From Serratia odorifera (GTDB taxonomy: Bacteria; Pseudomonadota; Gammaproteobacteria; Enterobacterales; Enterobacteriaceae), in NCBI RefSeq assembly GCF_900635445.1, contig NZ_LR134117.1, positions 5,084,001 to 5,148,000 of the forward strand: a stretch of DNA of 64,000 nt. Direction: 5' to 3'. The position numbers and the translations under genes were made by a program. A model generated the notes under the pieces. That model saw only the letters and a list, made by a program, of their open reading frames with translations, had not been told where the DNA came from and did no database searches. Shown here one piece after another: positions 18,758 to 27,928 of the stretch. The number at the start of each line of letters is the position of its first letter. Position 1 is the stretch's first letter.

Positions 18758-20500
18758 ATGGAACAACAACGGGCACATACCATCGATCTGGAGGCGTTGG
18801 AAAAACGCTTCCCTGCGCTGGATAAACCGGCGGTAGCCAGCCTGACCATCCAGTTGCGCAGCGGCGCGGTGACCGGGCTGGTGGGGCCGGATGGCGCGGG
18901 TAAAACCACCCTGCTGCGCATGCTGGCCGGTCTGTTGAAGCCCAGCAGCGGCACGCTGCGCGTCGCCGGGCTGGATCCGATCGCCCAGGATCGTCAATTG
19001 CACGCCATTCTTGGCTATATGCCGCAGAAATTCGGCCTGTATGAAGATCTGACGGTGATGGAAAACCTGACGCTGTATGCCGATCTGCGCGGCGTTATCG
19101 GCGAACAGCGCCGCACCACCTTCGAACGCCTGCTGGCGTTTACCGATCTGACGCGTTTTACCGATCGCCTGGCCGGCAAGCTGTCTGGCGGCATGAAGCA
19201 AAAGCTGGGGTTGGCCTGTACCCTGGTTGGCGAACCGCAGGTGCTGCTGCTGGATGAGCCAGGGGTCGGCGTCGATCCGATTTCGCGCCGCGAACTGTGG
19301 CGCATGGTGCACGAGCTGGCTAACGACGGCATGCTGATCCTGTGGAGCACCTCCTACCTCGACGAAGCCGAGCAGTGTCGCGAAGTTTTGCTATTGAACG
19401 AAGGCGAACTGCTGTTCAGCGGCGCTCCCAAAGAGCTGACCCAGCGCATGGCCGGGCGAACGGTACTGATCGCCGTACCGGCCGGCAGCCATCGCGCGCT
19501 GCTGCAACGGGCGATCTGCCTGCCGACGGTCACCGACGGCGTCATCCAGGGCAAGTACCTGCGGTTGATCCTGAAACCGCATGTCGATCATCGTCAGGTG
19601 CTTGACGATCTGGCGGTTGCCGATGCGCAACTGATGGAAGCGGAACCGCGCTTTGAAGATGCGTTTATCGATTTGCTCGGCGGTGGGCCAAACAGTCGTT
19701 CGGCGCTGGCGGATATCATGCCCAGCGTCGAGGGCAACAGTACGGAGACGGTGATCGAAGCGCAGAGCCTGACCAAAAGGTTCGGCGACTTCGCCGCCAC
19801 CGACCATGTGGATTTCAAGGTGCAGCGCGGTGAAATCTTCGGCCTGCTGGGGCCGAACGGTGCCGGCAAGTCCACCACCTTTAAAATGATGTGCGGCCTG
19901 CTGGTGCCCAGCGACGGCAAGGCGCTGGTACTGGGGATGGATCTTAAAACCGGTTCCGGCAAGGCGCGTCAACATCTGGGCTATATGGCGCAGAAATTCT
20001 CGCTGTATGGCAACCTGACGGTGGCGCAGAACCTTAAATTCTTTTCTGGCGTCTATGGGTTGAGCGGCAGGCGACAGCGCGAGAAAATCAACGAAATGTC
20101 CAGCGCCTTCAATTTCGCGCCCATCCTCAACCAGACGCCGGATGCGCTGCCGCTCGGTTTCAAGCAGCGTTTGGCGTTGGCCTGTGCGCTGATGCACGAA
20201 CCGGACATTCTGTTTCTCGATGAGCCGACCTCCGGAGTCGATCCGCTGACCCGGCGCGAGTTCTGGCTGCATATCAACGGCATGGTCGATAAAGGCGTGA
20301 CGGTGATGGTCACCACCCACTTTATGGACGAAGCGGAATACTGCGATCGCATCGGGCTGGTGTATCGCGGAAAAATCATCGCCGCCGGCACGCCGGACGA
20401 TCTCAAACAACGCATCGCCAGCGACCACAATCCGAATCCGTCAATGGAGCAGGCGTTTATCGAACTGGTGCAGGGTTACGATCGGGAGGAACAGCCGTGA
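18758..20500 (+). CDS. ybhF: ABC transporter ATP-binding protein YbhF (two fused nucleotide-binding domains)
   Basis: About 580 residues with two complete ATPase domains. Domain 1 has Walker A GPDGAGKTTLLR, signature KLSGGMKQKLGL and Walker B VLLLDEPGVGVD; domain 2 has GPNGAGKSTTFK, a variant signature (LPLGFKQRLALA instead of LSGGQ) and ILFLDEPTSGVD. This matches E. coli YbhF including the altered second signature. It powers YbhS/YbhR export of cations and antibiotics. Starts at 18752 or 18758 are possible; the second has GGGA at ideal distance. The stop overlaps the ybhS start. Confidence 0.92.
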   Translation: MEQQRAHTIDLEALEKRFPALDKPAVASLTIQLRSGAVTGLVGPDGAGKTTLLRMLAGLLKPSSGTLRVAGLDPIAQDRQLHAILGYMPQKFGLYEDLTVMENLTLYADLRGVIGEQRRTTFERLLAFTDLTRFTDRLAGKLSGGMKQKLGLACTLVGEPQVLLLDEPGVGVDPISRRELWRMVHELANDGMLILWSTSYLDEAEQCREVLLLNEGELLFSGAPKELTQRMAGRTVLIAVPAGSHRALLQRAICLPTVTDGVIQGKYLRLILKPHVDHRQVLDDLAVADAQLMEAEPRFEDAFIDLLGGGPNSRSALADIMPSVEGNSTETVIEAQSLTKRFGDFAATDHVDFKVQRGEIFGLLGPNGAGKSTTFKMMCGLLVPSDGKALVLGMDLKTGSGKARQHLGYMAQKFSLYGNLTVAQNLKFFSGVYGLSGRRQREKINEMSSAFNFAPILNQTPDALPLGFKQRLALACALMHEPDILFLDEPTSGVDPLTRREFWLHINGMVDKGVTVMVTTHFMDEAEYCDRIGLVYRGKIIAAGTPDDLKQRIASDHNPNPSMEQAFIELVQGYDREEQP

Positions 20501-21669
20501 ACGACAAGGTGGCCAATAACCGCAATTCGTTGCCGACGGGCGACAGCCGATTCTCCTGGCGACGGCTGCGCGCACTGTGCCTCAAGGAAACGCGACAGAT
20601 GCTGCGCGATCCCAGCAGCTGGCTGATCGCGTTTTTAATCCCGCTGATGCTGCTGTTCATCTTTGGTTATGGCATCAATCTGGATTCCAGCAAGCTGCGC
20701 CTCGGTATTCTACTTGAGCAGCAAAGTGAAGACGCGCGCGATCTGGCCAATGCCTTTGCCGGATCGCCGTATATCGATCCCACCTTCAGTGATAATCGTC
20801 AGGCGCTGATCGAAAAAATGCAGGCCGGCACCATCCGCGGTCTGGTGGTGATCCCGGTGGATTTCGCCCAGCGCATGGCGCGGCCGTTCGATCAGGCGCC
20901 GATCCAGATCGTCACCGACGGCAGCGAGCCCAACACCGCCAATTTTGTGCAGGGCTACACCCAGGGGGTATGGCAAGTGTGGCAGCAACAGCGCGCCACC
21001 GACGCCGGGCGTGAGGATCGGCCGCTGATCGAGGTGCAGATGCGCTATTGGTTCAACCCGGCGGCCATCAGTCAGCACTTTATCATTCCCGGCGCCATCA
21101 CCATCATCATGACGGTAATCGGCGCGATCCTCACCTCGCTGGTGATCGCCCGCGAATGGGAACGCGGTACCATGGAGGCGCTGCTGTCAACGCAGGTGAC
21201 GCGCAGCGAGCTGTTGCTGTCCAAACTGGTGCCCTATTATTTCCTCGGCATGATCGCCATGGCGTTGTGCATGGTGGTATCGGTGTTTATCTTTGGCGTG
21301 CCGTACCGCGGTTCGCTACTGCTGCTGTGGGTCATTAGCAGCCTGTTCCTGATCGGTACGCTGGGCATGGGACTGTTGATTTCCACCGTTACCCGCAACC
21401 AGTTTAATGCGGCAATGGTGGCGCTGAACGCCGCCTTCCTGCCTTCGATTATGCTTTCCGGTTTTATTTTTCAGATCGACAGCATGCCGGCAGTGGTGCG
21501 CGCCGTTACCTATATCATCCCGGCACGCTACTTTGTCAGCACGCTGAAAACGCTGTTTCTGGCGGGCAATATCGGCTCGATGCTGCTGATCAACCTGCTG
21601 TTCCTGGTTGCTTCAGCGGTGGTGTTTATCGGTCTGACCGCCTGGAAGACCCAGCGACGACTGGATTAA
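20497..21669 (+). CDS. ybhS: ABC-2 type permease YbhS
   Basis: A 390-residue ABC-2 permease: one N-terminal helix, a large periplasmic domain, then five C-terminal helices. Landmarks are KETRQMLRDPSSWLIAFLIP, FNPAAISQHFIIPGAITIIM and REWERGTMEALLSTQVTRSE. The GTG start overlaps the TGA of ybhF by four bases, showing translational coupling. The N-terminus is about a dozen residues longer than in E. coli YbhS. It pairs with YbhR to form the membrane channel. Confidence 0.91.
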   Translation: MNDKVANNRNSLPTGDSRFSWRRLRALCLKETRQMLRDPSSWLIAFLIPLMLLFIFGYGINLDSSKLRLGILLEQQSEDARDLANAFAGSPYIDPTFSDNRQALIEKMQAGTIRGLVVIPVDFAQRMARPFDQAPIQIVTDGSEPNTANFVQGYTQGVWQVWQQQRATDAGREDRPLIEVQMRYWFNPAAISQHFIIPGAITIIMTVIGAILTSLVIAREWERGTMEALLSTQVTRSELLLSKLVPYYFLGMIAMALCMVVSVFIFGVPYRGSLLLLWVISSLFLIGTLGMGLLISTVTRNQFNAAMVALNAAFLPSIMLSGFIFQIDSMPAVVRAVTYIIPARYFVSTLKTLFLAGNIGSMLLINLLFLVASAVVFIGLTAWKTQRRLD

Positions 21670-21678
21670 GGGGAAACC

Positions 21679-22785
21679 ATGTTCCATCGGCTTTGGACAT
21701 TGATTATCAAGGAAATGCAGTCGCTGCTGCGCGATCCGCAGACCCGCGCCATTCTGGTACTGCCGGTCATTTTGCAGGTGCTGCTGTTCCCGTTCGCCGC
21801 TACGCTGGAAGTGACCAATGCCACCATTGCAGTGTACAGCGAGGACAGCGGACACGCGTCGGTCGAGCTGACCCAACGCTTCGCCAAAGCGAAAGCCTTC
21901 CCGCATGTGCTGCTGTTGCGCAGTCCGCAGCAGATCCGCGATACCATCGATAATCAGCGGGCGCTGTTGCTGATCCGCTTTCCGGCGCAGTTTTCACGCG
22001 ATATTGCCAACGGCAACCCGGCACCGCTGCAGCTGATCCTCGATGGCCGCAACTCCAACAGCGCGCAGATTGCCGCCAACTACGTTCAGCAGATCGTGCA
22101 GGATTATCAAAATGAACTGATTGGTCAACGGCAGAAACCCAATAACAGCGAGCTGGTGGTACGCAACTGGTATAACCCGAATCTCGATTATAAATGGTTT
22201 GTCGTGCCGTCGCTGATTGCCATGATCACCACCATTGGCGTGATGATCGTCACCTCGCTGTCGGTGGCGCGCGAACGGGAACAGGGCACGCTGGAGCAGC
22301 TACTGGTTTCCCCGCTCAATACCTGGCAGATATTTATCGGCAAAGCGGTGCCGGCACTGATGGTCGCCACCTTTCAGGCCTCGATCGTACTGCTGATTGG
22401 CATCTTTCTCTATCAGATCCCGTTTGCCGGCTCACTGCTGCTGTTCTATGCCACCATGCTGATCTACGGGCTGTCGCTGGTGGGCTTCGGGCTGCTGATT
22501 TCATCGCTGTGCGCGACCCAGCAGCAGGCGTTTATCGGCGTGTTCGTGTTTATGATGCCGGCCATTCTGCTTTCCGGCTACGTTTCGCCGGTGGAAAACA
22601 TGCCGGTGTGGTTGCAGAACCTGACCTGGGCCAATCCGATTCGCCACTTTACCGACATCACCAAACAGATCTACCTGAAAGACGCCAGTTTTGCCATTAT
22701 CTGGCACAGTCTATGGCCGCTGCTGGCGATCACCGTGACCACCGGCAGCGCCGCCTATGCCATGTTCCGCCGCAAGATTGCCTGA
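21679..22785 (+). CDS. ybhR: ABC-2 type permease YbhR
   Basis: A 368-residue paralogue of YbhS with the same topology. It shows LRDPQTRAILVLPVILQVLL, WYNPNLDYKWFVVPSLIAMI and REREQGTLEQLLVSPL. ATG 21679 follows AAGGGGAAACC, nine bases after the ybhS stop. With YbhS it completes the YbhGFSR tripartite exporter. Confidence 0.91.
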   Translation: MFHRLWTLIIKEMQSLLRDPQTRAILVLPVILQVLLFPFAATLEVTNATIAVYSEDSGHASVELTQRFAKAKAFPHVLLLRSPQQIRDTIDNQRALLLIRFPAQFSRDIANGNPAPLQLILDGRNSNSAQIAANYVQQIVQDYQNELIGQRQKPNNSELVVRNWYNPNLDYKWFVVPSLIAMITTIGVMIVTSLSVAREREQGTLEQLLVSPLNTWQIFIGKAVPALMVATFQASIVLLIGIFLYQIPFAGSLLLFYATMLIYGLSLVGFGLLISSLCATQQQAFIGVFVFMMPAILLSGYVSPVENMPVWLQNLTWANPIRHFTDITKQIYLKDASFAIIWHSLWPLLAITVTTGSAAYAMFRRKIA

Positions 22786-22840
22786 CGGCACGGCGATGCG
22801 GCTCGGTAACCGCGCCCGTCGCCCCCACGGAGAAACGGTG

Positions 22841-23158
22841 ATGAGCGATAATCCGACGATAAAAAACGACGAATTCAACAGTATGATCCGCTTTGCCTTT
22901 CGGCTGGCCATCATCAGCCTGCTGATGGTGGTGATTATCTATCTGGCCGGCGTACTGCTGCCGGAGGACAGCGCGGAATGGGTCAATCTGGCGATGCTGG
23001 CGCTGGTCGGCGGCAATCTGATCGCCAATCTGGCGGTGTTTTACCTGGCGCTGGTCGGGCTGTTCAAATCGTCGTTGAAATGGCGCGCGCTGCTGTCATT
23101 GCTGACTGCGCTGGCGGTGTTCGCGCTCTACGCCATTGCCCTGTTGCTGGTGACCTAG
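22841..23158 (+). CDS. Small inner-membrane protein of unknown function, end of the ybhGFSR operon
   Basis: A 105-residue protein with a short polar N-terminus and three strong membrane segments (about 20-42, 52-75, 82-104). I do not recognise a family. ATG 22841 follows GGAGAAACGGTG, 55 bases after the ybhR stop and on the same strand, so it is probably co-transcribed. It does not resemble YbhQ, which follows ybhR in E. coli. Codon use is like its neighbours. Confidence 0.65.
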   Translation: MSDNPTIKNDEFNSMIRFAFRLAIISLLMVVIIYLAGVLLPEDSAEWVNLAMLALVGGNLIANLAVFYLALVGLFKSSLKWRALLSLLTALAVFALYAIALLLVT

Positions 23159-23209
23159 CCGGCAGTGGCAGCCTGGCCATGGGCAACCCGCCTTGCCGAT
23201 GGCTGGCGC

Positions 23210-23616
23210 TTAGCGTTGCGCGATGTTGGCCGCTGAGCTTTTGCTAAAGCCTTCAAACGGGTTCCAACCCTGGATACCCTTCGTTTCCTTCAGGTAGTAG
23301 GCGTAATTGGCGGTCATTGCGCACATCACCGCATAGGCGATATTCACCCCGCGTACCAGCCCGTCCAGATCGTTGCCGGTCGAATATTCCACCATGCCGA
23401 TGATCACGTTAACTACGCACATGCCGACGAACAGCACCAGCCCTTTCTTCCACAATCCGAGAATGCAGAAATAGATAATGCCGAAGAAAAAGGCGAAAAA
23501 ATTCATCATGTACTTCAAGCGGCCAAAGAAACCCAGCTCCTTGATTTTCTGCCGGTATTCGTCAGACGTGATATCGCCGCCGACGCTATCGAACAGCGCA
23601 AAAACGCGCCTGCCAT
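23210..23616 (-). CDS. DUF2628-like small membrane protein, probable frameshift near its start
   Basis: The open frame encodes RVFALFDSVGGDITSDEY, then KELGFFGRLKYMMNFF, then two to three membrane segments, ending FSKSSAANIAQR; this resembles DUF2628 proteins. The frame has no ATG, TTG or GTG before conserved-looking sequence and meets a stop just upstream. An ATG at 23616 lies in another frame and would join if one base were added to the run at 23600-23604 (five A residues on the plus strand). An alternative is translation only from inside (TTG 23518). Function unknown. Confidence 0.55.
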
Positions 23617-23767
23617 TTTAGGCTTAACTCTTTATGCATAAACACCTTTTTACCATCACTGTAATTTTTAAATTATGACCTTTCCATAGAGCTTAGTCAT
23701 TCAACGAAATAGCCCTATTGATGTCAATAAAACAGCAAAGAATTATTAATGTATTATACGCTGGCGC

Positions 23768-23796
23768 AAAAAAAGGCGCCGTCGTCAGACAGCGCC
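23768..23796 (-). terminator. Intrinsic terminator of ybhL
   Basis: On the minus strand GGCGCTGTC-TGAC-GACGGCGCC (one G-U pair) is followed by seven T residues. It lies about 50 bases after the ybhL stop. Confidence 0.85.
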
Positions 23797-23846
23797 CGGG
23801 GGCGGTTTTCGATCGTTTGCGCGCCCGCTATGACGCGCTCCGACTA

Positions 23847-24557
23847 TTAGCGGCGGTTGCCGAAAATGCGCAACAGCATCAGGAACAGGTTGATGAAATC
23901 CAGGTACAGCGTCAGCGCGCCAACGATGGCGTATTTGCGAAAACCGTCCTTGTCATCCGGGTTGAGCTGCTCGCCCATCGCTTTCAGTTTCTGGGTGTCA
24001 TAGGCCGTCAGGCCAACGAACACCACCACGCCGATATAGGTGATCGCCCACATCAATGCGGTACTCTTCAGCCAGAAGTTGACCAGCGAGGCCAGCACGA
24101 TGCCGATCAGCGCCATAAACAGCATATTGCCGAAGCCGCTAAGATCGCGCTTGGTGGTGTAGCCATACAGGCTCATGGCGCCAAACATGCCGGCGGTAAC
24201 CACGAAGGTGCTGGCAATCGAACTGTAGGTATAAACGATAAAGATGCTGGATAACGTCAAGCCGGTCAGCGCCGAATACAGCATGAAGAGCGAGGTGGCC
24301 ACCGCGCCACTCAGGCGGTTCACCATGCCGGAAATAACGAACACCAGCGCCAACTGCGCGATGATCAGGCCAAAGAAGGTGATCTGGCTGGAAAAGATGA
24401 AGTTGAGTATCGCCGGCGTGTTCGCCGCGTACCAGGAAACAAAGGCCGTTAACAGCAGGCCACAGGTCATCCAGCCATACACCTGCGCCATATAGGTTTG
24501 AATGCCGCTGCCGGCACGTTCGACGATCGAACCATTGGAACGTGGATATCGGTCCAT
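23847..24557 (-). CDS. ybhL: BAX-inhibitor-1 family inner-membrane protein YbhL
   Basis: A 236-residue BI-1/YccA-type protein with seven membrane helices. The opening RSNGSIVERAGSGIQTYMAQ, the MFGAMSLYGYTTKRDLSGFG motif and the end DTQKLKAMGE...LYLDFINLFLMLLR are characteristic. Family members are thought to act as pH-sensitive calcium channels or envelope stress factors; for YbhL this is not settled. ATG 24557 follows AAAAGGTAACCGTC. In E. coli too it lies beside moaE. Confidence 0.92.
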   Translation of the reverse strand: MDRYPRSNGSIVERAGSGIQTYMAQVYGWMTCGLLLTAFVSWYAANTPAILNFIFSSQITFFGLIIAQLALVFVISGMVNRLSGAVATSLFMLYSALTGLTLSSIFIVYTYSSIASTFVVTAGMFGAMSLYGYTTKRDLSGFGNMLFMALIGIVLASLVNFWLKSTALMWAITYIGVVVFVGLTAYDTQKLKAMGEQLNPDDKDGFRKYAIVGALTLYLDFINLFLMLLRIFGNRR

Positions 24558-24679
24558 GACGGTTACCTTTTACATGTAAAACCAAAGTTCGGGGAAAGCC
24601 CCCACCCGGTATTAAGCGTACCACAGAATATGTAACCCGCTGCGGACAAAGGTATGGATTTGTTACCCCAGCCTGCGGC

Positions 24680-25142
24680 CTACCAGCGTTTTGCCGCCTG
24701 CCGATCGCTGTCACGCGCGTCAACCCAGCGTTCACCCCTGTCCGGTGGCTTCACGCTTCCAGAACGGGGCCGCGGGTTCTTCAGATAGTCCATGATAAAT
24801 TCGGCGGCGTCGAACGCCATGCTGCGATGTGCGCTGGTGACACCAACGAACACGATTTTCATCACCAGGGAACAGTTCGCCCACCCGATGGATGACGCTG
24901 ACGCGCTGCAGCGGCCAACGCTCGCGCGCTTCCACCACGATGGCGGTCAAGGCTTTTTCGGTCATGCCGGGATAATGTTCCAGCGTCAATGCGCTGACGT
25001 CAGCGCCCAGATTATGATTGCGCACCTTGCCGGTGAAGGTCACTACCGCGCCATCATCATCGCACTGCGCCAGCCACTGGTATTCCTCGCCCACGCCAAA
25101 CGGCGCGCTACCCACGCGAATACGCGTATTTTCCACGCTCAT
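24680..25142 (-). pseudogene. moaE: Molybdopterin synthase catalytic subunit MoaE, multiply frameshifted
   Basis: All parts of MoaE can be read, but in alternating frames: TRIRVGSAPFGVGEEYQWLA to ELFPGDE, then IVFVGVTSAHRSMAFDAAEF, then APFWKREAT, then GERWVDARDSDRQAAKRW. Three indels explain this: an extra base in the T4 run at 24856-24859, a change in 24765-24780 (two extra or one missing), and an extra C in 24735-24738. Corrected length is about 152 residues, normal for MoaE. MoaE transfers sulfur from MoaD thiocarboxylate to precursor Z. The ATG overlaps the moaD stop. Three errors in 125 bases suggest poor local sequence quality. Confidence 0.88.
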
Positions 25143-25384
25143 CCTCCGGTTACCGGCGGAAAGAAAGCGACTTCATCACCGGCGTTCAGCGGGTGCTCCG
25201 CGCCCACCAGCGACTGATTTACCGCCATCAACAACTTGCCTGACTCCAGCGCCAGCGCCCAGCGATCGCCGCGCTGGCACAGCGCCTGACGCAGTGCTTC
25301 GACGTTGGCAAACTCCGCCGGCAGGCTCAGGCTTTCAGTGCCAATCAGTTCACGTACCTGGGCGAAAAACAGAATATCAATCAT
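25139..25384 (-). CDS. moaD: Molybdopterin synthase sulfur-carrier subunit MoaD
   Basis: An 81-residue ubiquitin-like sulfur carrier. It opens IDILFFAQVRELIG, keeps the family pattern throughout, and ends in the required PPVTGG, whose terminal glycine is adenylylated by MoeB and converted to a thiocarboxylate. It is intact, unlike its neighbours moaC and moaE, and overlaps both. Confidence 0.93.
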   Translation of the reverse strand: MIDILFFAQVRELIGTESLSLPAEFANVEALRQALCQRGDRWALALESGKLLMAVNQSLVGAEHPLNAGDEVAFFPPVTGG

Positions 25385-25861
25385 ATCTCACCTCAAAATC
25401 GCCGGATTTTCCGCCGCTTTTCGCCAGCAGACGCACCGGGCCCAATCACCATGTCCTTCTGCACCGCTTTGCACATGTCGTAAATGGTCAGCGCAGCCAC
25501 CGACGCAGCGGTCAACGCTTCCATTTCCACCCCGGTTTTGCCGCTCAGGCGGCAGCGGGTTTCGATACGCACCCGGCTATGCTCCGGCTGTGCTTCCAGT
25601 TGGACTTCGACTTTGCTCAACATCAGCGGGGTGGCACAGCGGGATCAGTTCCCAGGTGCGTTTCGCCGCCTGAATGCCGGCAATGCGCGCGGTGGCAAAC
25701 ACATCGCCCTTGTGGTGGCTGCCGTCGACGATCATCGCCAGCGTAGCGGCATGCATCTCGACAAAGGCTTCGGCTCGCGCTTCGCGTACCGTTTCCGCCT
25801 TGGCCGAAACATCGACCATATGCGCTTCGCCGGCGGCGTTTATATGAGTTAGCTGCGTCAT
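25377..25861 (-). pseudogene. moaC: Cyclic pyranopterin monophosphate synthase MoaC, frameshifted twice
   Basis: The first frame gives HINAAGEAHMVDVSAKAETV to ELIPLCHP; the second gives LSKVEVQLEAQPEHSRVRIE to KAVQKDMVIGP; the last residues need a third frame. Removing one base from G4 at 25628-25631 and one from G3 at 25438-25440 restores a single 160-residue MoaC that stops at 25377 inside moaD. MoaC, with MoaA, converts GTP to cyclic pyranopterin monophosphate. Both changes are single extra bases in homopolymers. Confidence 0.88.
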
Positions 25862-25865
25862 GGGG

Positions 25866-26380
25866 TTACTTCTTCAGATGTGGATGAAAATTGCACGGGC
25901 GGTTACGCGCATCCAGCTGCGATTCGATAATGCGTTCCCATGCGGTACGGCAGGCGCGGGTAGATCCCGGCATGGCGAAACAGCACCGTCTGGTTGGCAA
26001 TACCGGCCAGCGCGCGCGACTGAATGGTCGCCGTGCCGATGTCTTCATATGACACCATGCGAAACAGTTCGCCGAAGCCGTCGATCTGACGGTCGAACAG
26101 CGGCAGCAGCGCTTCCGGCGTGTTGTCACGCGCGGTGAAGCCGGTGCCACCGGTAATCAGCACCGCCTGCACCCGATGGTCGGCGATCCAGGCGGAAACC
26201 TGCGCGCGAATCTGGTAAATGTCGTCTTTGACAATGGCGCGCGCCACCCACCTGATGCCCGGTTTCCAACGCCGCTTGCTGCAAATAGTGACCAGAGGTG
26301 TCCTCTGCTTCACCGCGACTGTCAGAGACGGTCAAAATGGCGATACGCGCCGGGATGAATTCGCTGCTGGCATGGCTCAT
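25866..26380 (-). pseudogene. moaB: Molybdopterin adenylyltransferase-like MoaB, frameshifted twice
   Basis: Three frames carry successive parts: EFIPARIAILTVSDSRGEAE up to ETGHQV, then ARAIVKDDIYQIRAQVSAWI with the MPT-binding TGGTGF, up to NQTVLF, then MPGSTRACRTAWE to NRPCNFHPHLKK. One extra C in 26247-26249 and one extra A in 25978-25980 account for both breaks. The corrected protein is 170 residues, exactly the E. coli length. It stops five bases before moaC. Confidence 0.88.
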
Positions 26381-26430
26381 GTCGCTGCTCCTGTACTGTA
26401 AGATCCTGATTGCCTTGGGCAAACGCCGGA

Positions 26431-27417
26431 TCAGCCGCCAATGAAAGAAAGGTTCTGGGTAATGCCGCTGTTGCCCTGATGCAGAAAATGGGTCTGTTTC
26501 TTGCTCAGCAAGCCGCTCTGAATACGTTGTTTCAGCACCTGCAACTGTCGATCGTCAGCCAGCAGGTCGCGCAGCGGGATCCCCTGTTCACCAAACAGGC
26601 ACAAATGCAGATTACCGATGGCGGAAACCCGCAGCCGGTTGCAGCTGGCGCAGAAGTCTTTTTCGTATGGCATGATAAGCCCGACTTCGCCCAGGTAATC
26701 CGGATGGCTGAACACCTGCGCCGGGCCATCGCTGCGGCCACGCGGTTGCCGCTGCCAGCCTTGCCGTTCCAGTTGCTGGCGCAGCACTTCTCCCGAAACG
26801 TGGTGTTTGCGGAACAAATCGCCGCCTTCGCCGGTTTCCATCAGTTCGATGAAACGCAGTTGAATCGGGCGTTGGCGGATCCAGTTGAGGAAGGTGTCAA
26901 GCTGGTGATGGTTGACGTCGCGCATCAGCACCGCATTGACTTTCACCTTGCTGAAGCCGGCAGTAAAAGCGGCATCGATTCCCGCCATCACCTGGTGGAA
27001 CTTGTCCTGACCGGTAATGGCATGAAACTGGCGCGCATCGAGACTGTCGACGCTGACGTTGATGGCGGTCAAGCCGGCGTCACGCCACTGCGCAACGTCG
27101 CGCGCCATGCGATAGCCGTTGGTGGTCACCGCCAATTGGCGGATCGCCGGGTTTTCACGCACGGCGGCAATGATGTCGGTAAAGTCGCGGCGCAACGACG
27201 GCTCGCCGCCGGTCAGCCGCACCTTTTCGGTGCCGAGTTCGGCAAACGCCCGGCTGACGCGCCGAATTTCATCCAGCGACAGAAAGGCCTTGGGGCTGGC
27301 GGTCGGTTTGTAGCCATCCGGCAGACAGTAGGTACAACGGAAGTTGCACACGTCGGTGATCGACAGGCGCAGGTAATAGAACTTGCGCTCAAAAGCATCG
27401 GTAAGTTGCGGCACCAT
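26431..27417 (-). CDS. moaA: GTP 3',8-cyclase MoaA (radical SAM)
   Basis: A 328-residue radical-SAM enzyme that starts molybdopterin synthesis from GTP. The N-terminal cluster motif is CNFRCTYC, the SAM-binding GGEP is present (VRLTGGEPSLRRDF), the C-terminal cluster cysteines appear in FCASCNRLRVS and LHLCLFGEQG, and it ends with the GG (LSFIGG) needed by MoaA. It is intact. The ATG follows GGAAAGGTGTT, which is part of the riboswitch expression platform. Confidence 0.94.
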   Translation of the reverse strand: MVPQLTDAFERKFYYLRLSITDVCNFRCTYCLPDGYKPTASPKAFLSLDEIRRVSRAFAELGTEKVRLTGGEPSLRRDFTDIIAAVRENPAIRQLAVTTNGYRMARDVAQWRDAGLTAINVSVDSLDARQFHAITGQDKFHQVMAGIDAAFTAGFSKVKVNAVLMRDVNHHQLDTFLNWIRQRPIQLRFIELMETGEGGDLFRKHHVSGEVLRQQLERQGWQRQPRGRSDGPAQVFSHPDYLGEVGLIMPYEKDFCASCNRLRVSAIGNLHLCLFGEQGIPLRDLLADDRQLQVLKQRIQSGLLSKKQTHFLHQGNSGITQNLSFIGG

Positions 27418-27418
27418 A

Positions 27419-27531
27419 ACACCTTTCCAAGTCGGGAGATGCAGACATTTCTAGCTGCACCCTGGTGGCTGACTTCGCCACGGCCCAGGCGCCATATCAT
27501 TCACGTGGAATAACGTAGGCCCAAGGGCTAG
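27419..27531 (-). promoter_or_regulatory. Moco RNA motif (molybdenum cofactor riboswitch) in the moaA leader
   Basis: The minus-strand leader just before moaA contains the conserved core of the Moco riboswitch: GCCTGGGCCGTGGCG, then GCCACCAGGGTGCAGC, a P5-like CATCTCCCGACTTGGAAAGG and the ribosome site. The order and wording match the E. coli moaA leader as I recall it. It should repress moaA translation when cofactor is plentiful. Confidence 0.8.
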
Positions 27532-27690
27532 GAGTTTTGATTTCATCTGCCTGCGTCTGGCAAACCGCACCGCCAGTGACGGATGCTGTTTGCCACCTGC
27601 GGGGATACGACCATGCACGTAGCCGGAATGAAACCGTGGTTTTCAGCAGAATTCTAGCGCCAATTATCGACGATAGCCAATGTGCAATTT

Positions 27691-27714
27691 CGCTATATAA
27701 TTGTCTATACAGCG
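27691..27714. promoter_or_regulatory. ModE-like operator upstream of moaA
   Basis: CGCTATAT-N8-ATACAGCG has the 8-8-8 architecture of the ModE site found before modA (45335-45358). The arms differ from each other at one position and from the modA arms at one or two. ModE-molybdate activates moaA in E. coli, so the placement is sensible. Confidence 0.5.
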
Positions 27715-27928
27715 ATTTTAGGCTCTGCCAAACAAGTTAAGCATGATAACCGCTGCTTGTGCAGACGAATTGACCAGAATCAGGCAAATGACACTCTTCT
27801 TCGCCTTTTTGCGCCAAATCCGCTACTTTATGCGCTAAACAGCGTGCAGCGTAACGGGCATCTGCCGGTAAACCGTCTCAGAAATACGCCAGTCCAGCGA
27901 TAGCAAACGGACAGGTATAAGGAATTTT

